From NCBI GenBank assembly GCA_919902625.1, contig CAKKRO010000225.1, forward strand, positions 2,019-8,197: a stretch of 6,179 nucleotides of DNA. The letters are read 5' to 3'. The notes beneath the pieces are model-generated. The model was not told the DNA's origin. It saw nothing but the letters and a program-made list of their open reading frames with translations, and did not search any database. A program made the translations under genes and the position numbers. Source of the stretch: Nitrosomonadaceae bacterium (lineage in GTDB: Bacteria; Pseudomonadota; Gammaproteobacteria; Burkholderiales; Nitrosomonadaceae). Below are positions 1 through 6,113 of the stretch, in pieces (positions within the stretch are counted from its first letter, which is position 1; each line of letters begins with the position of its first letter).

Positions 1-200
1 GCAAGATCAATTAAAAATGGCTGCCCGATTTGTAACCGGTCTAATATCTCTGGCCGGGCAGTGATGCTATTGAAATCCCGTTCCTCTGCCTGGTTTTGTT
101 GAGCCGCTTCTTCGGAAGCGGTCGATCCGCCTTTATCGCATCCCGCCAGCAGTAATACCGCAACAACAGTGGCGTTGGTAAAAAATAATTTGAAATTCAT
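1..200 (-). CDS. Efflux periplasmic adaptor (membrane-fusion) lipoprotein, N-terminal part only
   Basis: Only the first 66 codons are present; the gene runs off the left edge. The protein begins MNFKLFFTNATVVAVLLLAG, followed by Cys21, so it has a short basic and hydrophobic signal with a lipobox (LLAG|C). The residue after the lipidated cysteine is Asp (D22), which in enterobacteria keeps a lipoprotein in the inner membrane; that suits a pump adaptor. The next stretch is Gly/Ser/Glu/Gln-rich and looks like a flexible linker, then comes a segment ending RLQIGQPFLIDLA. The start ATG overlaps the stop of the outer-membrane factor (ATGA), and a perfect AAGGAG lies 11 bases upstream, so translation is probably coupled. 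The adaptor assignment rests mainly on the neighbour and the lipoprotein signal; no barrel-sandwich or hairpin domain is visible in the part available. Another envelope lipoprotein cannot be excluded. Confidence 0.75.
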   Translation of the reverse strand, partial: MNFKLFFTNATVVAVLLLAGCDKGGSTASEEAAQQNQAEERDFNSITARPEILDRLQIGQPFLIDL

Positions 201-1465
201 TCTGGAATTAACTCCTTGGGATAGTGTGCGCGCAACCGATCAATTTCGGCAGCGGATGACTGCAAGTCAAAACGTGCTTGCAAAGAATCGCCCAAAATTC
301 CTCGGAGTATACGTTGCGAATCCAAAAACTCGATCAAGCCACGTTCGCCAAACCGGTAAGCGGCTTGAGCCACCTGCACGGCATTTTCCGCTTCCTTGAT
401 TAACCCGCCTTCGAACATATCCACTCTTCGCTGTGCAATTTGCAAAGCCTGCCATGCTGATTCAAATAGCTGGCTGACCTCATAACGGCGGAATTCGAGC
501 GTTTCCCGTATGCGTGCGGAATCATGAATGGCGGTATCGATTTCACCCCGGCGGCGGTACCAGAGAGGAATTCTGACACTCATGCCAGCCGTGTTAGAGG
601 TGAATTGAGCATCCTGATAATTGGTGTATAACACATTAATTTGGGGCAATACCGAAGCCCGCTCTTGACTGATCCGGTTATTGGCACGTTCCTGTTCGGC
701 TTGCAAGCGCACGACATCCGGATTCACGGCAGGAACTTGCTGGCGTAAGGTTTCCAGCGGCGGTAAATTAACCGGATCTTTCAATGTGGCATTGATTTCA
801 AAATCAATCGGGATTGCTCCAGCGGTCAGTTGCAACAACATCACCCGTGCTCGCTGTGCGGTCAATTGTGCTGCTTGCTTGCGGTTGTCCGCGCTTTGCA
901 ATTCAGTATCCGCGCGGATCAGTTCAAAACGTGCCGCTTCACCTCTTTCGACATTGTGTGCAATGCGCCGGCGCACATCTTCCAGCAGATCGTAAATACC
1001 CTCTTCCAGAGCTGCTTGTTCCAGACGAAACAATAATTCGTAAGCACGTACCCGAAGCTGTGCCGCCAAATCGGCTCGTACCTGATCAAAGCTGGCACGG
1101 CTGGCGTCAACAATGGCTTCAGATGCATTAATGCGCGCACTGCGCATGAAAGGATTCTCAATCGGCTGATTGACCGTCACGGCACGTTGCATTGAGGTAG
1201 GCCCGGTTATCGCTAATGAATAGCGATTACTATCAGGTCCGGCTGTTACTGTGACTTCAGGGTTGAGAAACGCTGATGCCGCGATTACTCCTGCTTTAGA
1301 CATATTCACTTGCGAGCGAGCGGCTTGGACGAGACCGTTTGCTTCTAATCCTACGCGTTGCAGTTCATCGATTGTGAGCTTGTTTTTTTGTTGGGCTAAT
1401 ACGGATGGTGATAAGAATGCGATACTTAAACCAAGCAATAGATACCAAAACGGGAAAATCTGCAT
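197..1465 (-). CDS. TolC-family outer-membrane factor, CzcC-like (efflux channel)
   Basis: A 422-residue outer-membrane channel of the OEP/TolC superfamily, of usual length. Residues 1-24 form a signal peptide ending VLA before QQ; there is no lipobox cysteine, so it is not an acylated member. Two helical repeats follow, with the typical opening LTIDELQRVGLEANGLVQAA and the conserved Asn-Pro (N68-P69) after the first long helix. The C-terminal repeat holds AYRFGERGLIEFLDSQ at 369-384, a pattern characteristic of the CzcC/CusC-like heavy-metal and RND efflux branch. It should trimerise in the outer membrane and dock onto the adaptor encoded immediately downstream. I chose the ATG at 1465 because AAAGG lies just upstream; a TTG at 1477 would add four residues and has a poorer ribosome site. 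The substrate (metal or organic compound) cannot be read from this component, so I give no gene symbol. Confidence 0.9.
   Translation of the reverse strand: MQIFPFWYLLLGLSIAFLSPSVLAQQKNKLTIDELQRVGLEANGLVQAARSQVNMSKAGVIAASAFLNPEVTVTAGPDSNRYSLAITGPTSMQRAVTVNQPIENPFMRSARINASEAIVDASRASFDQVRADLAAQLRVRAYELLFRLEQAALEEGIYDLLEDVRRRIAHNVERGEAARFELIRADTELQSADNRKQAAQLTAQRARVMLLQLTAGAIPIDFEINATLKDPVNLPPLETLRQQVPAVNPDVVRLQAEQERANNRISQERASVLPQINVLYTNYQDAQFTSNTAGMSVRIPLWYRRRGEIDTAIHDSARIRETLEFRRYEVSQLFESAWQALQIAQRRVDMFEGGLIKEAENAVQVAQAAYRFGERGLIEFLDSQRILRGILGDSLQARFDLQSSAAEIDRLRAHYPKELIPE
212..217 (-). promoter_or_regulatory. Ribosome binding site of the adaptor gene
   Basis: AAGGAG on the minus strand lies inside the last codons of the outer-membrane factor gene, 11 bases before the adaptor ATG. 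The spacing is rather long, but with the ATGA stop/start overlap it supports coupled translation of the two genes. Confidence 0.5.
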
Positions 1466-1521
1466 AGAGCCTTTCAAATTATTACCAAGATGTTATGTTC
1501 TTCACGTAAAACAAGCTGCCA

Positions 1522-1549
1522 ATAATATATTAATTTTAAGATTCATCAA
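1522..1549 (-). promoter_or_regulatory. Putative sigma70 promoter of the efflux operon
   Basis: On the minus strand TTGATG (1549-1544) and TATTAT (1527-1522) are separated by 16 bases, matching the -35 and -10 consensus at 4/6 and 5/6. Transcription would begin near 1515, giving a leader of about 50 bases before the ATG at 1465. The -10 overlaps a perfect AT palindrome, TAATATATTA (1523-1532), which could be a regulator site or simply reflect AT-richness. The region is AT-rich enough that chance matches are likely. Confidence 0.4.
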
Positions 1550-1585
1550 CAATAATATTAAGGATAATAAGGTTTTATTTTTGTT

Positions 1586-1615
1586 TTGAGGCAATATTGA
1601 AATGCATGATAAAAA
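1586..1615 (+). promoter_or_regulatory. Weak candidate promoter for comEC
   Basis: TTGAGG (1586-1591) and TAAAAA (1610-1615) are 18 bases apart and each match the sigma70 consensus at only 4/6. It is the best pair I can find upstream of comEC on the plus strand, but it also overlaps the proposed start of the small ORF at 1602, and both cannot hold at once if transcription begins near 1622. Treat it as a guess. Confidence 0.15.
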
Positions 1616-1643
1616 TATGAAATCAACGCTTAAAGATGTTTAA
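1602..1643 (+). CDS. Possible 13-residue leader peptide upstream of comEC
   Basis: ATG at 1602 opens a short ORF, MHDKNMKSTLKDV, ending in TAA at 1641-1643. TGAGG lies 10 bases before it, a usable ribosome site. It is in the same frame as comEC, whose first possible TTG comes 18 bases after the TAA. It could be a translated leader or merely chance. No runs of a single regulatory amino acid and no attenuator hairpins are seen, so a function is unsupported. Confidence 0.15.
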   Translation: MHDKNMKSTLKDV

Positions 1644-1677
1644 CCGGATGTTGTAGCGCCTTTGCTGGAAGGAAAAC

Positions 1678-1681
1678 AGGA
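1678..1681 (+). promoter_or_regulatory. Ribosome binding site deciding the comEC start
   Basis: AGGA lies 7 bases before the TTG at 1689, the standard spacing. A second purine run, AAGGA at 1669-1673, lies 9 bases before an alternative TTG at 1683. The TTG at 1662 has no such site, which argues against the longest reading. Confidence 0.45.
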
Positions 1682-1688
1682 TTTGCCA

Positions 1689-4079
1689 TTGCGATTAAAT
1701 ATTCTTGCTTTTGTTTTGGGTACCGCCCTGTTGCAACAACAGGCTGAATTACCTGAATTAATGTGGGCTTGGGGTTTGTTGCTGATGGCCATTGCGAGCG
1801 GATTGCTTCGGCAATATCAATTGACTGCTCTGGTAGCAACTAACAGAATCTTGTTATGCGGTTTTTTCCTGGGAATGGGATTTTTCTGGGCGGCGGCTTT
1901 TGCGCACTGGCGTTTGGCTGATTCATTGCCGCCGGAGTGGGAACGCCGGGATATTCAAGTAGCCGGCGTGGTGGCCAGTTTGCCGCAAAAAAATGATCGT
2001 AGCCTGCGCTTCCAGTTTGATGTTGAGCGTGTGCTCACTGAAGGTGCCGTTGTACCCAAGCGTATCGCACTATCCTGGTATAAAGACCGCCAATCCGGTA
2101 CGGATGAAATGGCGCTGCCAATCCTAAAGGCGGGAGAGCGCTGGCAGATCACCGTGCGCCTTAAGCAGCCGCACGGCAATGCGAATCCGCATGGTTTCGA
2201 TTACGAAGCATGGGCGTTGGAGCGCAATATTCGAGCCATTGGATATGTGCGTGCAGCAGCCGGTAATCAACGCCTGCACCCGATGGTCCATCGGCTCGCC
2301 TATTGGATTGAGCATCTACGTGAAGAAATCCAGCAGCGTTTCACCGGTAAACTGACCGGTCAGACTTATGCCGGTGTTTTGAAAACCCTGGCGACGGGAG
2401 ATCAGCACGCCATTCCCCGCGATCAATGGCAAGTATTTACACGCACGGGAACCAATCACTTGATGGCGATTTCCGGTTTGCATATCACTTTGGTATCAAG
2501 CCTGGTATTTGCGCTGGTATTCTGGCTATGGCGCTGGAGTCCTTATCTGGTATTGCGTTTGCCGGCACGCCGGGCTGCTGTGATTGCCGGATTGGTAGTG
2601 GCTTTGGGTTATGCCGTACTATCCGGTTTTGCCATTCCGGCACAGCGGGCATTCTGTATGCTGGCAGTGGTGGCGATCGCGTTATGGAGAGGGCGCTTTA
2701 CATCGGCAACGGTGGTGCTGGCATGGGCTTTATTATGGGTAGTGCTGTTGGATCCCTGGGCAACGATCTCTCCCGGATTCTGGCTATCGTTCGGTGCGAT
2801 TGCCGTCATTATGCTGGTGACAGTGGGGCGGATAGGGAAAATGCACTGGCTCAGCGGCTGGTTACAGATTCAGTGGGCGATCACATTGGGACTGATTCCT
2901 CTATTGCTGGCTTTGTTTCAGCAAGTGTCGTTGGTGTCACCGATTGCCAATGCCATGGCCATTCCTCTGGTGAGCCTTGTGGTGGTGCCGCTGACATTGC
3001 TGGCAACCATGCCATGGTTCGATTTTATGTTGCCACTGGCACATGACGTGTTAAGTGCCGGCATGACGTTATTGCATGGGTTGAGTCATTTGCCCCACGC
3101 GGTATGGCAGCAACATGCGCCACCGCTGTGGACGATACCGGCGGCTGTAATCGGAATCATCTGGATGCTGCTGCCTGGAAGCCTGGGAATGGGATTCTTT
3201 GCGGGCTTTCCGGCTCGCTGGCTGGGTGTGGTTGCCTTATTGCCAATGTTTCTGGTGCAACCATCCAAGCCGGAAACCGGTGAATTATGGCTGACGGTAT
3301 TGGATGTCGGTCAAGGGTTGGCGGTGGTTGCGCGTACTCAAAATCATGCCTTGTTGTTTGATACCGGCCCGAATTTCGGTGAAACAGACAGCGGTAGCCG
3401 CATCATTGCACCTTTCTTGCGTGGCGAAGGTATCCGGCAACTCGATACCATGATTGTGTCACATGCAGACTCGGATCATAGCGGCGGCGCATTATCGGTA
3501 TTGGAGGCAATGCCGGTGATGCGGCTGATGTCGTCCCTGGATAGCCACCATCCGATACAGCGAGCTGTCATGCACACAGATCAGTGTCTTGCCGGTCAAT
3601 CCTGGCAATGGGATGACGTGCATTTTGAATGGCTGCATCCACGGGCACAGGAGTATGCGGACCCGCAACGTAAAACCAATGCGAGCAGTTGTGTGTTAAA
3701 AATTACATCCGCTCATGGCAGCGTGTTGTTACCGGCTGATATTGAAGGCAAGGATGAGCAGGCATTACTTGCTCGCGTCAGTGACAAGCTGCCTGCGACA
3801 GTATTGATCGCACCCCATCATGGCAGTAATACTTCATCGACTGCCGCTTTTGTCCAGAAAGTGAACCCGGCGCTGACTGTATTCACGGTAGGCTATCATA
3901 ATCGCTATGACCATCCCCGCGAAGCGGTAGTGGCGCGTTACCGTGATGCTGGCAGTGCGTTGCTGCGTAGCGACAGGGATGGCGCTATTTTACTGCGCTT
4001 TGCAAATAATGGATGGTCTGTTGATAGCTGGAGGAAATTACACCGCCGTTACTGGCAGCACAATATTGCTGAACGATGA
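1689..4079 (+). CDS. comEC: ComEC/Rec2 family DNA-internalization channel protein
   Basis: Complete ComEC/Rec2 protein (796 residues from TTG 1689), the inner-membrane channel that brings single-stranded DNA into the cytoplasm during natural transformation. Three parts are visible. The N-terminal DUF4131 region has hydrophobic helices at about 3-17, 24-40 and 54-74, then a soluble OB-like stretch with PHGNANPHGFDYEAW at 161-175. The Competence domain (about 225-500) is a multi-helix membrane region opening with the signature TNHLMAISGLHI (255-266). The C-terminal metallo-beta-lactamase-like domain has LDVGQG (538-543), FDTGP (557-561), the metal motif HADSDHSGG (592-600), Asp684 in LLPADIE, and PHHGSN (709-714), so its proposed nuclease metal ligands appear intact. 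Length is normal for a three-domain ComEC. No in-frame ATG lies near the N-terminus: TTG at 1689 gives MRLNILAF, which fits family N-termini and the AGGA site; TTG 1683 or 1662 would add 2 or 9 residues. It is convergent with the kinase gene, leaving 37 bases between the stops. Confidence 0.95.
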   Translation: MRLNILAFVLGTALLQQQAELPELMWAWGLLLMAIASGLLRQYQLTALVATNRILLCGFFLGMGFFWAAAFAHWRLADSLPPEWERRDIQVAGVVASLPQKNDRSLRFQFDVERVLTEGAVVPKRIALSWYKDRQSGTDEMALPILKAGERWQITVRLKQPHGNANPHGFDYEAWALERNIRAIGYVRAAAGNQRLHPMVHRLAYWIEHLREEIQQRFTGKLTGQTYAGVLKTLATGDQHAIPRDQWQVFTRTGTNHLMAISGLHITLVSSLVFALVFWLWRWSPYLVLRLPARRAAVIAGLVVALGYAVLSGFAIPAQRAFCMLAVVAIALWRGRFTSATVVLAWALLWVVLLDPWATISPGFWLSFGAIAVIMLVTVGRIGKMHWLSGWLQIQWAITLGLIPLLLALFQQVSLVSPIANAMAIPLVSLVVVPLTLLATMPWFDFMLPLAHDVLSAGMTLLHGLSHLPHAVWQQHAPPLWTIPAAVIGIIWMLLPGSLGMGFFAGFPARWLGVVALLPMFLVQPSKPETGELWLTVLDVGQGLAVVARTQNHALLFDTGPNFGETDSGSRIIAPFLRGEGIRQLDTMIVSHADSDHSGGALSVLEAMPVMRLMSSLDSHHPIQRAVMHTDQCLAGQSWQWDDVHFEWLHPRAQEYADPQRKTNASSCVLKITSAHGSVLLPADIEGKDEQALLARVSDKLPATVLIAPHHGSNTSSTAAFVQKVNPALTVFTVGYHNRYDHPREAVVARYRDAGSALLRSDRDGAILLRFANNGWSVDSWRKLHRRYWQHNIAER

Positions 4080-4116
4080 CAGGTGGCGTGCGCGTACTGC
4101 TGCTGGAAGGATGGTT

Positions 4117-5589
4117 TTATGACAGGCTGACCTTTGTCAAAGGTTTCCGGTTAAATTCCTGCCGATCTGAGGGTAACTGAATATTATTAAAAATGACGGT
4201 GAAAGAGGTGCCTGTGCCGGGTTCGCTGACTACTTTGATTTGCAGCTTGTTATTTTCTGCGGCGATTCTGACGATAGACAAGCCGATTCCGCTGGATGCC
4301 TTATTATGCAGGGATGCCCTGGGTGAATAGAAGTATTCATTGAATATATTGGGCAAATCCTTGTTCTCGATACCGATGCCATGGTCAGTAACGATGATGC
4401 TGGCGCTTTGATTGGATTTATTTATTTCGGATGTGATTTCAATGGATGAATTGTCATAAGAGTAGGTGATCGCATTGGTAATAATATTTTCCAGAAGAAT
4501 TTCCAGTTGATCGGGGATCACCTTGCAAATAAAATTATCGATGGAAACATAAATTGCAACTTGTTTGGAATTGGCCACAGGAATTAATTTTTCAATGCAA
4601 TTATGCAAGGTGGTTTCAATATCAACAGATTCCAGCACGGCTGTGTTAAGGCAAGTGTCTTTCAATCGCTCCAGTCTGAGCAGGTCCAGAATCAGGGTTG
4701 CCATGCTTTGCGCGCGGGTATTGATTTTATCCAGGGCATCGGTAACGCCCGGTGAAGCTTCTCCGCAATATCCTCCTTTGATCAGATTGATCTTGCTGCG
4801 AATGGCATCCAGCGGGGATTTGAGCTGATGCGTCATGAGTACGGCATACTGGTCTTTTTCCGTCTGCGCCTGATTGATTTGTTTGTAAGCATCCAGGAGG
4901 CGGTGTTCATGGGCGCGGACAATCAGAGAAAGTCTCGAGACGACATACCAGACTACAAAAAACAGGATATCAAGAAAAAACATCCATAATATGGCGCCAT
5001 CTCTCTGTATGCTCTCAGCCGATAGATGATTGCTTATAAGTGTCGATATCGGTATCTGAGTGAATAGGAAGTTTTCAAAAAGAATTACAATGGTGTCCAT
5101 GACACAAACTAATATGGTTACATATAGGCTTTCCCGGGTAGAAAAAAAGATGCAAGCCAAAGCAATATGCAGCACATAGAAAAATGAAATAGGCGTGGAA
5201 GTGCTGCCAATGTAATGGACTACGACAGACAAGCAGACCAGATCGACAATGATCTGCACCCACAGATTGATCGACGGCGAATTATATTTGCAGGGTTGAC
5301 AATGATCTAAAGCATAAATGTAAGCTATGTTTGCCAGACTTAACACCGCTATGATGGCAATCGGCCAGTCTTTCTGTTCACTGATCCCGAATTGCACAAG
5401 TGTATCCGAAGCTGACAGCACCAAGACTTCGAAGAGTATCAGTGCGGCAATCAGTACCCAGCGAAAAGCAATAAACCAGCGGATATTGCTGATTAAGATT
5501 TCATCGTTGAGCTTGAGTCCAATGCCATTTATTCCGGGTAATGCGGCCTGATCTTTGGATTCAGACCAGGAAAATTCGGCAATTGCCAT
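4117..5589 (-). CDS. Six-helix membrane sensor histidine kinase, RegB-like sensor domain
   Basis: A 490-residue sensor kinase. Six hydrophobic helices are at about 36-60, 75-94, 109-127, 132-150, 155-176 and 200-224, joined by short loops, so sensing is probably within or at the membrane rather than in a periplasmic domain. TM3-TM4 reads HYIGSTSTPISFFYVL (125-140), resembling in position the GGxxNPF quinone-site region of RegB/PrrB kinases, though degenerate. CQPC (97-100) lies in the TM2-TM3 loop, predicted cytoplasmic. A short coiled-coil linker (about 225-250) without HAMP or PAS leads to the H-box HQLKSPL with His254. The ATPase domain has N-box LLENIITNA (365-373), G1 DHGIGI (402-407), G2 GIGLSIV (434-440) and GTGTSF (458-463), so it should be active. 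The ATG follows the receiver gene by 6 bases with only a weak ribosome site, suggesting coupled translation. The RegB likeness is inference; the signal is unknown. Confidence 0.9.
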   Translation of the reverse strand: MAIAEFSWSESKDQAALPGINGIGLKLNDEILISNIRWFIAFRWVLIAALILFEVLVLSASDTLVQFGISEQKDWPIAIIAVLSLANIAYIYALDHCQPCKYNSPSINLWVQIIVDLVCLSVVVHYIGSTSTPISFFYVLHIALACIFFSTRESLYVTILVCVMDTIVILFENFLFTQIPISTLISNHLSAESIQRDGAILWMFFLDILFFVVWYVVSRLSLIVRAHEHRLLDAYKQINQAQTEKDQYAVLMTHQLKSPLDAIRSKINLIKGGYCGEASPGVTDALDKINTRAQSMATLILDLLRLERLKDTCLNTAVLESVDIETTLHNCIEKLIPVANSKQVAIYVSIDNFICKVIPDQLEILLENIITNAITYSYDNSSIEITSEINKSNQSASIIVTDHGIGIENKDLPNIFNEYFYSPRASLHNKASSGIGLSIVRIAAENNKLQIKVVSEPGTGTSFTVIFNNIQLPSDRQEFNRKPLTKVSLS

Positions 5590-5595
5590 AATAAC

Positions 5596-5994
5596 TTAAG
5601 CCGATTGCAGAGCGGCCTCCGTATTATCCAGGCGATCATGAATAATGGCCAGCAGGCTTTTCGGCTCAACCGGTTTCTCAACGATGCAAACCCATTCATG
5701 AGATCCGTCTTCAAAATACGGTCTGATCATGTCGCCCAGCGATGTCAGAAAGATGGTTTGTATTTGCGGAAAACGTTTGTGGATCTGCGCGTAGGTTGTT
5801 AACCCAGAATCCATCGACTCAACCATGACATCAAGGATAGCCAGATCAGGCCGGTTGGCGTCATCCTGCAATGAATTGATAAAATCCTGCATGGTCAGAT
5901 AACTATCAACTTCATATCCATCCTTGCACAGAATACGCTCAACCGCTTCCCGGATATCCGAGTCATCATCAACATGTGCGATTCTTGGTGCCAT
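5596..5994 (-). CDS. Stand-alone receiver-domain response regulator (CheY-like)
   Basis: A 132-residue protein that is all receiver domain. The acidic pocket is HVDDD (7-11), the phospho-acceptor is Asp55 in AILDVM (52-57), and the conserved switch Thr84 and Lys107-Pro108 (VEKPV) are present, so it should be phosphorylatable. The loop after Asp55, VMVESMDSG, is a variant seen in some single-domain receivers. Nothing follows the receiver fold: there is no DNA-binding, cyclase or other output domain. It is the first gene of a two-gene operon with the histidine kinase and is presumably its partner, acting through protein contact, as a phosphate sink, or as a relay intermediate to a regulator elsewhere. 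The start ATG has a good purine-rich site (AAGGGG) 7 bases upstream. The role beyond phosphotransfer is unknown. Confidence 0.92.
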   Translation of the reverse strand: MAPRIAHVDDDSDIREAVERILCKDGYEVDSYLTMQDFINSLQDDANRPDLAILDVMVESMDSGLTTYAQIHKRFPQIQTIFLTSLGDMIRPYFEDGSHEWVCIVEKPVEPKSLLAIIHDRLDNTEAALQSA

Positions 5995-6001
5995 TATATT
6001 T

Positions 6002-6007
6002 CCCCTT
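6002..6007 (-). promoter_or_regulatory. Ribosome binding site of the receiver gene
   Basis: On the minus strand AAGGGG lies 7 bases before the ATG at 5994, within the longer purine run AGGAAGGGGAAA. It supports this start and suggests the receiver is translated well, in contrast with the weak site of the kinase downstream. Confidence 0.6.
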
Positions 6008-6080
6008 CCTTATTGGTTTAATCTTTAAAAGTCAGGCATTTGCGCTAGACTGCTCACTTGCCGGGATCATTGTTCATTGG

Positions 6081-6113
6081 ATCATATCCCAGCATATGTG
6101 AAAAATATGTGAA
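6081..6113 (-). promoter_or_regulatory. Candidate activator-dependent promoter of the receiver-kinase operon
   Basis: TATGAT (6086-6081, minus strand) matches the -10 consensus at 5/6. There is no good -35 hexamer at normal spacing; that position is instead occupied by the tandem TTCACATAT repeats. This is the arrangement of promoters where an activator replaces -35 contacts. Transcription would start near 6074, leaving a leader of about 80 bases before the ATG at 5994. Confidence 0.25.
6094..6113. repeat. Tandem 9-mer direct repeat with 11-base period
   Basis: ATATGTGAA occurs at 6094-6102 and again, identically, at 6105-6113, separated by two A residues, giving a period of 11 bases or one helical turn. 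On the minus strand the unit is TTCACATAT. Direct repeats at this period are the usual binding layout of OmpR/PhoB-type regulators. No further copy was found nearby. Functional use as an operator is inference. Confidence 0.55.

Larger units (their letters stand above)
1466..1688. other. AT-rich divergent intergenic region between efflux operon and comEC
   Basis: This stretch separates two divergently transcribed units and must hold both sets of start signals. It is clearly richer in A and T than the flanking genes. Three short AT palindromes occur: TAATATATTA (1523-1532), TAATATTA (1553-1560) and CAATATTG (1592-1599). I see no hairpin followed by a T-run that would act as a terminator, which fits divergent promoters. 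No RNA gene or riboswitch pattern was recognised. Confidence 0.6.

Noticed and set aside
169..399. 76-codon plus-strand ORF over the efflux gene junction
   Set aside because: Antisense to both the adaptor start and the outer-membrane factor C-terminus, which are each supported by motifs and an ATGA junction.
681..1161. Several 70-105 codon ORFs on either strand within the outer-membrane factor gene
   Set aside because: All overlap a well-supported coding sequence; their translations are Arg/Ser/Cys-rich with no recognisable domain and no good ribosome sites.
1630..1839. 69-codon minus-strand ORF across the comEC start
   Set aside because: Antisense to the conserved ComEC N-terminus and without any recognisable feature.
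2426..3046. 206-codon plus-strand ORF inside comEC in another frame
   Set aside because: It lies wholly within the conserved membrane region of ComEC, its Gly/Cys-rich translation resembles a frame shadow, and it shows no family motif.
4130..4144. Perfect inverted repeat ACCTTTG-T-CAAAGGT as a terminator
   Set aside because: It is inside the kinase coding sequence, the stem is at most 5 base pairs once a real loop is allowed, it is AT-rich, and no T-run follows on either strand.
5075..5263. 62-codon minus-strand ORF rich in Cys and His within the kinase membrane region
   Set aside because: It is a frame shadow of the helix-coding stretch of the kinase; the Cys/His content follows from the shifted reading of hydrophobic codons and does not form a spaced metal motif.
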